Assembly (NCBI GenBank): GCA_018896985.1
Contig: JAHILQ010000025.1
Coordinates: forward strand, 1-6,246
DNA: 6,246 nt
Source: Nitrospinota bacterium
Lineage (GTDB): Bacteria > Nitrospirota > Thermodesulfovibrionia > Thermodesulfovibrionales > UBA1546
Direction of reading: 5' to 3'
The notes under the pieces were generated by a model. It was not told the origin of the DNA, did not search any database, and was given only the letters and a program-made list of their open reading frames with translations. How positions within the stretch are numbered: position 1 is the first letter of the stretch; each line of letters opens with the position of its first letter. This document shows, piece after piece, positions 1-5,840 of this stretch. A program made the position numbers and the translations under genes.

Positions 1-99
1 ACCTTTTTTTAAATAAACTTTATCCCCAGCCTCAGACATAGAAACGAGAAACATAAACACGACGCTTAAGCACAAGACATAAGCAATACTTTTCCGCAT
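1..99 (-). CDS. Secreted protein of unknown function, N-terminal fragment (partial)
   Basis: An open frame on the minus strand starts with ATG at 99-97 and runs off the left edge of the window after 33 codons. The start is well supported: an AAGGAGGAG Shine-Dalgarno lies just upstream (complement of about 102-110). The first residues, MRKSIAYVLCLSVVFMFLVS, form a classic signal peptide: a basic N-region (R2, K3), a hydrophobic core of about 15 residues, and a likely signal peptidase I site after Ser-Glu-Ala at residue 24. The mature protein would begin GDKVYLKKG. This predicts export across the inner membrane. Too little of the mature domain is visible to name a family. The gene is divergent from mnmE and probably has its own promoter in the AT-rich stretch 110-165, but I see no convincing -35/-10 pair. 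Confidence 0.72.
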   Translation of the reverse strand, partial: MRKSIAYVLCLSVVFMFLVSMSEAGDKVYLKKG

Positions 100-230
100 A
101 TCTCCTCCTTAATTCGTTTTCTTTATATTTTTACGGCTAACGATTAATCTACCAAGCACCCCTTTCCGAGAATGCTTGAATAAAACTATAGCACATTGCA
201 AAACACATATCAACAATGCCTTGCTTCATC

Positions 231-308
231 TGTCATTGCGAGAACCCGAAGGGTTTGCGGCAATCTTATCGTCAAAGGCGAGATTGCTTCGCTTCGCTCG
301 CAATGACA
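231..308. repeat. 78-bp MITE-like palindromic element (TGTCATTGCGAG termini)
   Basis: The element has perfect 12-bp terminal inverted repeats: TGTCATTGCGAG at 231-242 and its reverse complement at 297-308. Inside are a small AACCC/GGGTT hairpin (243-247 with 251-255) and a 7-bp stem, GCAATCT at 260-266 with AGATTGC at 281-287. It has no coding capacity. Similar TGTCATTGCGAG...CTCGCAATGACA repeats are scattered through intergenic DNA of many bacterial genomes, which is recalled knowledge rather than a search. It shares the TGTCATT end with the elements at 1461-1520 and 4482-4596. It lies between the divergent secreted-protein gene and mnmE, about 80 bp before the mnmE start, so it could affect either leader transcript. 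I see no clear target-site duplication. Confidence 0.8.
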
Positions 309-388
309 CTTTTCTATATCGGGATTTGGAGCGCATAAAATCAATTGATGGATATTTCCACACTCATTAGTAAGTTATACTATTAATT

Positions 389-1873
389 ATGTTTCTTGAC
401 GACACAATAGCCGCCATCTCAACTCCTCCCGGTGAAGGCGGAATAGGCATTGTCAGGCTCACCGGAAAAGACGCAATAAAAATAGCAGACAGGCTATTTC
501 ATTCCTCAAAAGGCAAAACCCTCTTTGATTCAGCCTCGCACAGAATAATCCATGGTTTTATAAAGGACTCATCCACAGGCGAAACAGTAGATGAAGTGCT
601 TGTCTCAATAATGCGCTCGCCTAATACCTACACCAGAGAGGATATTGTTGAGATAAACTGCCACGGCGGGATGTCCCCTCTTAGAGAGGCGCTGGAACTT
701 GCGGTTAAACATGGGGCACGACTTGCTGAGCCGGGAGAATTCACAAAAAGGGCATTCTTAAACGGAAGGATTGACCTGAGTGAGGCAGAGGCAGTGCTTG
801 ACCTCATAAGGGCAAAGACAGATGAGTCGCGAAGAATCGCTCTTGAACAGCTCAGAGGCAGGCTCTCTGAAAAAATTCTAAATCTTCGAGAGCAACTTAC
901 AAAGATATGCGTCTTCATCGAGGCTTGCATAGATTTTCCGGAAGAAGAGATAGAGCTTGCTTCAAGGAAAGAGATTGTTGAATCAGCAGAGACAATCCTG
1001 AAAGAACTTGCGTCCCTTCTAAAAAGTTACGATGAAGGCAGATTTTTCAGAGAAGGGCTTGCAGCGGCAATCGTTGGAAGGCCTAATGTCGGAAAATCTT
1101 CTCTCCTTAATGCGCTTCTTCAGAAAGACAGGGCTATTGTCACAGATACCCCCGGCACAACAAGGGATACAATTGAAGAATATCTGAATATCAACGGCCT
1201 GCCGCTCCGCATAATTGACACAGCAGGAATAAGAGAATCGCATGACATGGCAGAGAAAGAAGGAGTTAAAAGAAGCATCAGGGCAATGGAAGATGCGGAT
1301 TTAGTCATGGCTGTTATTGACGGCAGCGAGCCTCTGAAAGATGAAGACATTGAGGTGCTCGGAAAGACAAAAGGTAAAAACACGATAATAGTTATTAATA
1401 AATCTGATTTAATAAGAGCGGAAGTGCTGAAGAGTGTTGCTGACAGGTTCATTAATAAGGTGTCATTCCCGCTTGTCGGGAATCCTTCTGAAGAAAGACT
1501 CCGGGCAAGCCGGAGTGACAAATCAGGTAGTAATTCTGCTCTTATTTCTTACTCTTCACGCGTGATAAATATCTCCGCGGCAACAGGAGATGGAATAGAA
1601 GAACTGAAAGACACTATCTTCCAGTCTTCGGTTAAAAACTGGAAAGAGCAGAGAGAAGGCGTTATAGTTACGAACCTCAGGCATAAGATTGCAATTCAGG
1701 CTGCTTATGATTCTCTAAAGAATGGAATTAAGGCAGTTGAAACTGACAAGCCTCTTGAGATAATTGCAATTGAATTCAGGGATGCGCTTGACAGGCTCGG
1801 AGAGATTGTTGGCGCTGTAACAACAGATGATATACTGAACAGGATATTCAGCGATTTCTGCATTGGAAAGTAA
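389..1873 (+). CDS. mnmE: tRNA uridine-5-carboxymethylaminomethyl(34) synthesis GTPase MnmE (TrmE)
   Basis: MnmE works with MnmG to install the aminomethyl-type group at C5 of wobble U34 in certain tRNAs. It is a cytoplasmic, potassium-activated GTPase that binds a folate one-carbon donor. The N-terminal domain (about residues 1-120) has the family's PPGEGGIGIVRLTG and EPGEFTKRAFLNGRIDLSEA stretches. The G domain has G1 GRPNVGKS (230-237), G2 around TTRD (257-260), G3 DTAG (277-280) and G4 NKSD (337-340). The C-terminus is the hallmark FCIGK with the conserved cysteine. Length is 494 residues against about 450-460 usual. About 20 of the extra residues (near 359-377) come from an in-frame palindromic repeat between G4 and the C-terminal helices. 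The ATG at 389 gives the normal family N-terminus but has no Shine-Dalgarno. A TATACT at 376-381 is placed as a -10 for an almost leaderless transcript, though no good -35 is visible. All catalytic motifs are intact, so the enzyme is probably functional. Confidence 0.97.
   Translation: MFLDDTIAAISTPPGEGGIGIVRLTGKDAIKIADRLFHSSKGKTLFDSASHRIIHGFIKDSSTGETVDEVLVSIMRSPNTYTREDIVEINCHGGMSPLREALELAVKHGARLAEPGEFTKRAFLNGRIDLSEAEAVLDLIRAKTDESRRIALEQLRGRLSEKILNLREQLTKICVFIEACIDFPEEEIELASRKEIVESAETILKELASLLKSYDEGRFFREGLAAAIVGRPNVGKSSLLNALLQKDRAIVTDTPGTTRDTIEEYLNINGLPLRIIDTAGIRESHDMAEKEGVKRSIRAMEDADLVMAVIDGSEPLKDEDIEVLGKTKGKNTIIVINKSDLIRAEVLKSVADRFINKVSFPLVGNPSEERLRASRSDKSGSNSALISYSSRVINISAATGDGIEELKDTIFQSSVKNWKEQREGVIVTNLRHKIAIQAAYDSLKNGIKAVETDKPLEIIAIEFRDALDRLGEIVGAVTTDDILNRIFSDFCIGK
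1461..1520. repeat. 60-bp palindromic element inserted in frame inside mnmE
   Basis: The element starts TGTCATTCC and ends GGAGTGACA, a nearly perfect terminal inverted repeat. It is built symmetrically: a 7-bp stem with 5-base loop (ATTCCCG 1465-1471 with CGGGAAT 1477-1483), a 14-base quasi-palindromic centre, then a second 7-bp stem with 5-base loop (ACTCCGG 1498-1504 with CCGGAGT 1510-1516). Its length is exactly 20 codons and it contains no stop in the mnmE frame, so it adds about 20 residues (SFPLVGNPSEERLRASRSD and the flanking codon) to the G domain. Removing it would join NK directly to ESGSN and keep the frame. Similar hairpins occur in the nadD-rsfS gap of this window, so this is a mobile or dispersed repeat rather than ancestral mnmE sequence. 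Confidence 0.85.
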
Positions 1874-2089
1874 AAGGACAAAAATTGTGAGGAGGCGGGG
1901 GCTGGGTTGAGGCAAGATTCACGGGTCTGCCAGAATAGGGGCTGAAGTCGCAACGAAGTGGAGCGGATAGCCCCGCATGAGAACTTGCAAGAGATTAATA
2001 TATTGTATTAACATCTGCATAATTGCAAAGGTAGTTTAATATTGCCGAAAGACAGCTTCAGCCTCGTGAAAGATTCGTTGAATGAATTG
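1874..2089. other. Convergent intergenic region with GC-rich hairpin, no gene seen
   Basis: This 216-bp gap separates the convergent 3' ends of mnmE and the HARP gene. The left half is purine- and G-rich on the plus strand. It contains a hairpin with stem GGGGCT (1938-1943) and AGCCCC (1969-1974) around a 25-base loop with weak internal pairing. The right half is AT-rich with a small AT palindrome near 1994-2013. On the minus strand, a weak stem (GCTGAA with TTCGGC, about 2048-2066) lies just beyond the HARP stop. None of these is followed by a clear T-run, so I do not call an intrinsic terminator on either strand. No tRNA, riboswitch or known small RNA was recognised. Confidence 0.5.
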
Positions 2090-2710
2090 TTAACTTTTCA
2101 GTGCCGCCGCCATCTCAGCTTTTTTGATAGAACTGAGAAGATATTCTTTGAACTTGGAAGACACCAGCCATTTAATCCCTAATTTTTCAGCCCATTTTAT
2201 TATCCCCTGGTCTGCTGTTACAAGCAGCGCATCAAGCTCCCGTGCAAGCAGGATAAGGTCAACATCCTCCTTGCTGTCAATAATGCCTTCCCTCAGAGCT
2301 TCCCTGTATTTTCTCCTCAGGTCCTTAATAATCTCTTCTTCACCTGTTTTTGAAACACCCCTTACAGCCTTCTCTGCAACCCTGAGCCCCTTATTAATCC
2401 TCTCTCTTATGTCTTCTATCAATTCATAGAGCAGGAATGCAGGGCATGTAAGCTCATATTTCTTAGGAGGTTTTTGCTGAAGGACAACGAGCAGGTCTCC
2501 TGATATTTTTTCAGGTTCTATAAAATTAAGGAGTTCCTCAAATATGGACGGCGGCATATAGAACTCAAGGTGAGGAATCTGCGATGCTAAAGATAGAAAG
2601 CTTTCAAGCGCCTCTGTAGGTGTCCTGCCAAAGCTCTCGCGAACCTCCGGATTTACAAAAAGGCTTGTATCTAAAACTACAGCGCTCTTTTTAAATTTTG
2701 CCTGCCCCAT
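2090..2710 (-). CDS. RNA-free ribonuclease P, HARP family (PIN-like; formerly 'RNA ligase partner' / UPF0278)
   Basis: HARP (homolog of Aquifex RNase P, type protein Aq_880) cleaves 5' leaders from precursor tRNAs without an RNA subunit. This 206-residue protein fits the family. It has an N-terminal PIN-type [11 protein letters not shown] strand with Asp14, a helical middle rich in charged residues (about 90-140, the family's protruding helices), then Asp145, Asp149 and Asp151 in [17 protein letters not shown], and Asp167 in the VTADQGI motif. The Asp14-145-149-167 spacing matches, with a constant offset of about 7, the active-site aspartates I recall for Aq_880. The family is found in Aquificae, Nitrospirae-like bacteria and many archaea. 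It is the last gene of the minus-strand train. Its ATG lies 20 bases inside the 3' end of lapAB and lacks a Shine-Dalgarno, so translational coupling is likely. The alternative reading as a toxin-type VapC nuclease is unlikely, given the length and helical insert and the absence of an antitoxin gene. Confidence 0.9.
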   Translation of the reverse strand: MGQAKFKKSAVVLDTSLFVNPEVRESFGRTPTEALESFLSLASQIPHLEFYMPPSIFEELLNFIEPEKISGDLLVVLQQKPPKKYELTCPAFLLYELIEDIRERINKGLRVAEKAVRGVSKTGEEEIIKDLRRKYREALREGIIDSKEDVDLILLARELDALLVTADQGIIKWAEKLGIKWLVSSKFKEYLLSSIKKAEMAAALKS

Positions 2711-4004
2711 GAAGTTTGAACGTATATGTATTCCAGTTATTGCAGCTCGGGCACCTGCCGGACCAGTCCTGTGATGAGTAGCCGCAGGCTGAACACCAGT
2801 AAGGAAGCCGGAACGCTATTTTCATGGCAACAGCTTTTTTGAATTCCACCGCTGCCTTGTCGCATTGATTTCGCCTGAGATAAAGGTCGCCCATTATCTG
2901 GTAAAGTTCAGGGGACGCCACCCCGCTTGCATTAACGTAAGAAAATGTTTCAAATGCATCATCTATCATCTCAAGCCTGAAATACAGCTTACCAAGGAGA
3001 AATCTCAAGGCATGGTTCTGCGGGTCCTTTGACAAGCTGTTTTCATAAAGCCTTATGAGCCTTGAAGGTTCTCCGATATTTATAAGCAAATCTTCAAGCC
3101 TTGCAAGAATTATCAGGGATGATGTCTGAACATAGCTCTTTTCAAGAAAGTCAACGGCATCTTCTGACTCGCCTTCCCTGAGCATTACCTCGGCAAGTCC
3201 GATGTATGACGGGACAAAATCCACATCCAGCCTGAGCAGTGTCTTGAACAGTTTCTTTGCCTTTTCAATATCCCCGCGTTCAAGGCTGTAGCGGCCGTAT
3301 TCATACTTATACCCAAGGAGGTTCACCTGCTCCCTCTGCCGGTCTTTTTCTGTATGCTCATGCTTCAATATCGTCTTCTGCACCTCAACAAGCTCGTCCC
3401 ATTTTTCATCCCTTTCGAGAATAGCCCTCTTTTTATAGAGAGCGCTGAGGTTGTCAGTATCTATGTCAAGGATTTTCTCTATGTAATTCAGCGCCTCTGC
3501 CCACCTGCCTGTTTTTTCCATCAGGGTTTCAAGCGAAAACAGCACCTCGGGATTCTGCTGGTTGGAGGCAAATGCCTTGTTATAAAATTCTGCTGCCTTC
3601 TGATAATCTTCCTCTATAGACGCGATGTCTCCGAGTCTGAGGAGGGCATTCAGATGTTTCGGGTCCTCGACAAGGATGCTTTCAAGAGGTTTCTTTGCCT
3701 CATCTTCATCATGTGCAAGAAGCGCATTCAGCGCCTTTGAATACATCTCATGAACCCTTGCCTCTTTTTTCTGTCTGCGCTGATACTGAAGATTATCTAT
3801 AAAGCGTTTTGTGTCTCTTATAGTAAAGACAACGAGCATCGTAAGCGCTCCTGCAACACTTGAAAAGAGTATCAGGGCTATCTTGGGAGTTTCATATGTG
3901 TGGCCAAAAGGTATCTTTAGCGTTGTTATTTCCTTGTTGTCATATGCAAAACCGCCAAGTACGGCAAGAAAAATAATGAATATGAATATTGCGATCTTAC
4001 CCAT
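2691..4004 (-). CDS. lapB: LapA-LapB fusion: membrane-anchored TPR protein with C-terminal rubredoxin-like zinc motif
   Basis: In Enterobacteria, LapB (YciM) is an inner-membrane TPR adaptor that controls FtsH degradation of LpxC and so lipopolysaccharide synthesis. LapA is a separate small two-helix membrane protein encoded just before it. Here both seem joined in one 437-residue protein. Residues 3-20 and about 42-62 are membrane helices separated by a short loop with the LapA (DUF1049)-like [12 protein letters not shown] pattern. A basic linker (65-84) follows. Residues about 85-395 form roughly eight or nine TPR-type helix pairs (for example [21 protein letters not shown] and [21 protein letters not shown]). 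The end is a CxxC-x10-CxxC metal site, Cys404, 407, 418 and 421, in WCSACGY...CPSC, typical of LapB. The start lies 2 bases after the rsfS stop, with an AAGGG upstream. The 3' end overlaps the HARP gene. The role in lipopolysaccharide control is inferred by homology; a general assembly scaffold is possible. Confidence 0.85.
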   Translation of the reverse strand: MGKIAIFIFIIFLAVLGGFAYDNKEITTLKIPFGHTYETPKIALILFSSVAGALTMLVVFTIRDTKRFIDNLQYQRRQKKEARVHEMYSKALNALLAHDEDEAKKPLESILVEDPKHLNALLRLGDIASIEEDYQKAAEFYNKAFASNQQNPEVLFSLETLMEKTGRWAEALNYIEKILDIDTDNLSALYKKRAILERDEKWDELVEVQKTILKHEHTEKDRQREQVNLLGYKYEYGRYSLERGDIEKAKKLFKTLLRLDVDFVPSYIGLAEVMLREGESEDAVDFLEKSYVQTSSLIILARLEDLLINIGEPSRLIRLYENSLSKDPQNHALRFLLGKLYFRLEMIDDAFETFSYVNASGVASPELYQIMGDLYLRRNQCDKAAVEFKKAVAMKIAFRLPYWCSACGYSSQDWSGRCPSCNNWNTYTFKLHGAGKI

Positions 4005-4006
4005 TG

Positions 4007-4321
4007 TCAGTTATGACCCTTTTCTTCTGCAAGTATTCTCGGCGCATCAAGCCAGAGTTTTTCAAGCTGATAGTATGCCCTTGTTTCTTCTTCAAACACA
4101 TGAATAATGACATCTCCGTAGTCCATTAACACCCAGTGGCTGTAATTCAGCCCTTCAATTCCGATAGGACGAATGCCTTTCCTTGAAAAGTTCTCTTCTA
4201 TTGCCTCAGCAATGGCCCTGACCTGAGTTGTGCTTTCTCCTGAACAGATAATGAAAAAATCTGCAATGATGGACAAGCCTTTCAGTTCGAGGACAAGCAC
4301 ATCCACGGCTTTCTTTTCCAT
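4007..4321 (-). CDS. rsfS: Ribosomal silencing factor RsfS (start uncertain)
   Basis: RsfS binds ribosomal protein uL14 on the 50S subunit and blocks subunit joining, slowing translation in stationary phase or starvation. The 104-residue frame from ATG 4321 has the family core: VDVLVLELKGLSIIADFFIICSG, TTQVRAIAEAI, IGIEGLNYSHWVLMDYGDVIIHVF and YYQLEKLW. The N-terminus looks short: E. coli RsfS has about 16 residues before the equivalent of KKAVDVLVL. The same open frame continues upstream and encodes IKSKAKALAAAKIA, a plausible N-terminal helix, directly after a perfect AAGGAGG at 4375-4381, but without ATG, GTG or TTG. The true start may therefore be a rare codon near 4363, or the upstream start was lost. 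It follows nadD, its usual neighbour, but a 261-bp repeat now separates the two. lapAB begins 2 bases after its stop. Confidence 0.9.
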   Translation of the reverse strand: MEKKAVDVLVLELKGLSIIADFFIICSGESTTQVRAIAEAIEENFSRKGIRPIGIEGLNYSHWVLMDYGDVIIHVFEEETRAYYQLEKLWLDAPRILAEEKGHN

Positions 4322-4374
4322 TGCTATCTTCGCTGCTGCAAGGGCTTTGGCTTTACTCTTTATTAAAGGATTAT

Positions 4375-4381
4375 CCTCCTT
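4375..4381 (-). promoter_or_regulatory. Strong Shine-Dalgarno upstream of rsfS, mismatched to the first ATG
   Basis: The minus strand reads AAGGAGG here, a perfect anti-16S match. It is 53 bases upstream of the first rsfS ATG (4321), far too distant to serve it. In the rsfS frame, the codons at the right distance are TTA (4366-4364, 8-base spacing) and ATA (4363-4361, 11-base spacing), neither a usual start. A 7-codon frame starting with ATG at 4386 overlaps the site and ends in TAA at 4363, but it has no Shine-Dalgarno of its own. The site therefore suggests that rsfS begins, or once began, near 4363. Confidence 0.6.
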
Positions 4382-4389
4382 TCCATATT

Positions 4390-4650
4390 GAAGTTAAAAG
4401 TTTAAAGTTGAAAGTTTTTAAGTCTGAAACTCTTAACTCTCAACTCTTACTAATAAGTTCATAATTAAAGTGACATATTGCTGTCATTCTCCGGCTTGAC
4501 CGGAGAATCCAGTCTTTTCTCTGGATTGCCCGATCAAGCATGCCCTCTGGATTCCCCGATTAAATCGGGGAATGACAAGGGGGTCGGGCAATGACAAAGT
4601 GTGTGTTCTTACTTATGAACTCCTTAGTAACTTTAGTAACTTTTAACTTC
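4390..4650. repeat. 261-bp composite inverted-repeat element between nadD and rsfS
   Basis: The outer arms are a perfect 13-bp inverted repeat, GAAGTTAAAAGTT at 4390-4402 and its complement at 4638-4650. Further in is a second pair, 4447-4466 with 4611-4630, matching at 17 of 20 positions. Inside that sits the TGTCATT-type element at 4482-4596. The left arm carries about 40 extra bases of AAGTT/AACTC-rich repetitive sequence. The right outer arm contains the last codon and TAA stop of nadD (4643-4650), so the element may have supplied the nadD 3' end. No transposase frame is present. This looks like a non-autonomous, MITE-like element that received a second insertion. The transcript through it would fold strongly, but no T-run marks a terminator. 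Confidence 0.7.
4482..4596. repeat. TGTCATT-type palindromic element with a nested copy
   Basis: The element begins TGTCATTCTCCGG and ends GGGCAATGACA. The first half is a hairpin with a 9-bp stem (ATTCTCCGG 4486-4494 with CCGGAGAAT 4500-4508) and a CTTGA loop. The second half is a 9-bp pair (ATTGCCCGA 4525-4533 with TCGGGCAAT 4584-4592) split open by a 44-base insert at about 4539-4582. That insert is itself another half element with a 10-bp stem (4551-4560 with 4564-4573) followed by AATGACA. The structure is best read as one 71-bp element that received a second half copy in its distal hairpin loop. It belongs to the same repeat type as 1461-1520. Confidence 0.75.
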
Positions 4651-5299
4651 TGTAAATCTTATGAGTAATTATATAGGATTCAACTTCTTCTGGCAATAGG
4701 TATTTTATGCTTTTCCTGCGCTTTATCAGCTTTCTGATGCCGGTTGCTGATATCTCAACAGGCATAATATACATCATTATTATATCCCTGCCGCTCTTTA
4801 GTTTTGTTTTGTAGTTCTGAAGTTTTGCATCATCAAGATTTTTGAGAATATTTTTATTTATTTTCAGATATGGTGAAGAGGCAAGGCTTACGAATTTAAA
4901 AGCCGGCCTTGAGACGACTATAAAATCCGCAAGGCTGACAAGCCTCTCAGGCTGCCACCAGTTAGGAATGTCAATAAAAGCATCAATGCCGGCTATAAAA
5001 TAAAACCTTGCGCCAGGATAAATGCGGTGAAGCCTTTCAAGCGTGTCTACAGAATAAGATTTATCCTTCTTTTTGTATTCAATATCAGAAACAGCAAAGG
5101 AGTGATTTTTAGATGCGGCAAGCCGCACCATTCTATACCTGTGTTTTGCATCTGCAAGCTCTGTGTCCTTGAGCGGAGGGTTGCCTGACGGCACAAAGAT
5201 AATCTTATTGAGTCCGAGTTTTTCCTTAACCTCTTCTGCGACTCTGAGATGCCCGTAGTGGATTGGATTAAATGTCCCGCCGAATACGCCGAGTTTCAT
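4643..5299 (-). CDS. nadD: Nicotinate-nucleotide adenylyltransferase NadD
   Basis: NadD transfers AMP from ATP to nicotinate mononucleotide to give deamido-NAD, the step before NAD synthetase in the cytoplasm. The 218-residue protein has the nucleotidyltransferase signature GGTFNPIHYGHLR (7-19) with the HxGH motif at 14-17. It also has the NadD-specific block FIAGIDAFIDIPNWWQPERL (101-120), the adjoining SLADFIVVSRP, and the C-terminal ISATGIR motif (183-189). Length is normal (E. coli about 213). The ATG directly follows the TAA of the upstream UPF0158 gene with no gap and only a weak AGGGG upstream, so translation is probably coupled to that gene. The last codon and stop lie in the outer arm of the 261-bp repeat; the final residues KIYRS may differ from relatives for that reason. 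Confidence 0.96.
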   Translation of the reverse strand: MKLGVFGGTFNPIHYGHLRVAEEVKEKLGLNKIIFVPSGNPPLKDTELADAKHRYRMVRLAASKNHSFAVSDIEYKKKDKSYSVDTLERLHRIYPGARFYFIAGIDAFIDIPNWWQPERLVSLADFIVVSRPAFKFVSLASSPYLKINKNILKNLDDAKLQNYKTKLKSGRDIIMMYIMPVEISATGIRKLIKRRKSIKYLLPEEVESYIITHKIYRS

Positions 5300-5827
5300 T
5301 TATGCGTAGTACCCCTGTTCCGGCTTTATGCCGATTGATTCAAGCCATTCTGTTATTGTCTTTTTCATTGCGCCTGCGTTCATCGCAAACCACCTTTCCC
5401 TATACTCTGGATAGTCAGCAAGTGTTTTTTTAAATCTGCTGAAGGCATTATGGCTGTTAAGGGCATTGGATAACTCATCGTGCGGATGAAGTTCTTCTAC
5501 GCCTTCAGTAAATTTTTTCATGAGAATATATGCTTTCTCGGATTCCCTTTCGGGAATCCTGACATATCTTCCTTTTTCAGATGAAAAAACCCTTAATGCC
5601 GTCTCTATCTCCTCTTCCATCCAATCAGGCATTTCATATTCTTCAAGATGCTCTTCATCTAAAAGTTCATCATCTTTATAGAATGTATCCTTTGCCTTTT
5701 CGAGCATCTCCTGCGAGATTGTTACAACACTGCCTGTCTCAAGGTCAAGAAAGTAGTCAAATGCATCCCTTGAGACATCTTCCATTGCCTTCTGAATTTC
5801 ATTGAAGTCTATTTTTAAAAGTTTCAC
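5300..5827 (-). CDS. UPF0158 family protein of unknown function
   Basis: This 175-residue acidic, probably cytoplasmic protein has no signal peptide or membrane segment. It matches the UPF0158 family by pattern: an N-terminal LKIDFNEIQKAMEDVSRDAFDYFLDLETGSVV (residues about 4-35, the YFLDLETG strand being typical) and a C-terminal RFKKTLADYPEYRERWF plus TEWLESIGI block. The middle is rich in Glu and Asp. No catalytic motif is recognisable and no biochemical role is established, so none is claimed. The start is GTG at 5827. It gives the full family N-terminus, but no Shine-Dalgarno is visible (CTTAACCCT precedes it). The next ATG at residue 15 would remove the conserved first strand. The 118-bp repeat ends 13 bases upstream of the GTG. 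The stop abuts the nadD ATG. Confidence 0.85.
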   Translation of the reverse strand: MKLLKIDFNEIQKAMEDVSRDAFDYFLDLETGSVVTISQEMLEKAKDTFYKDDELLDEEHLEEYEMPDWMEEEIETALRVFSSEKGRYVRIPERESEKAYILMKKFTEGVEELHPHDELSNALNSHNAFSRFKKTLADYPEYRERWFAMNAGAMKKTITEWLESIGIKPEQGYYA

Positions 5828-5840
5828 AGGGTTAAGAAAA

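Noticed and set aside
176..370. Open frame of 64 codons on the plus strand upstream of mnmE
   Set aside because: Much of its length is the 78-bp palindromic element. It lacks a Shine-Dalgarno and has no recognisable protein pattern, so it is chance coding through a repeat.
1461..1520. Reading the mnmE repeat as a frameshift or pseudogene signal
   Set aside because: The insert is exactly 20 codons, contains no stop, and all motifs on both sides, including the terminal FCIGK, are intact.
628..1521. Several minus-strand open frames within mnmE (628-930, 1019-1243, 1120-1521)
   Set aside because: They lie antisense to a clear full-length mnmE, are rich in Ser/Leu as expected for antisense shadows, and show no domain pattern or ribosome site.
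1938..1974. Intrinsic terminator for mnmE or HARP
   Set aside because: The stem is only 6 bp with a 25-base loop, and neither strand shows a T-run after it.
2090..2710. A VapC-type toxin of a toxin-antitoxin pair
   Set aside because: The protein is longer than a typical VapC, has the HARP-type helical insert and aspartate spacing, and no small antitoxin gene precedes it.
3354..3740. A 128-codon plus-strand frame inside lapAB
   Set aside because: It is antisense to the TPR region, which has strong coding character, and has no supporting start signal.
4364..4386. A 7-codon leader peptide (MERRIIL) before rsfS
   Set aside because: The ATG overlaps the Shine-Dalgarno rather than following one, and the codons show no attenuator-like run of a regulatory amino acid.
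4390..4650. A CRISPR array or tandem repeat in the nadD-rsfS gap
   Set aside because: The repeats are inverted and nested, not regularly spaced direct repeats, and there are no equal-length spacers or cas genes.
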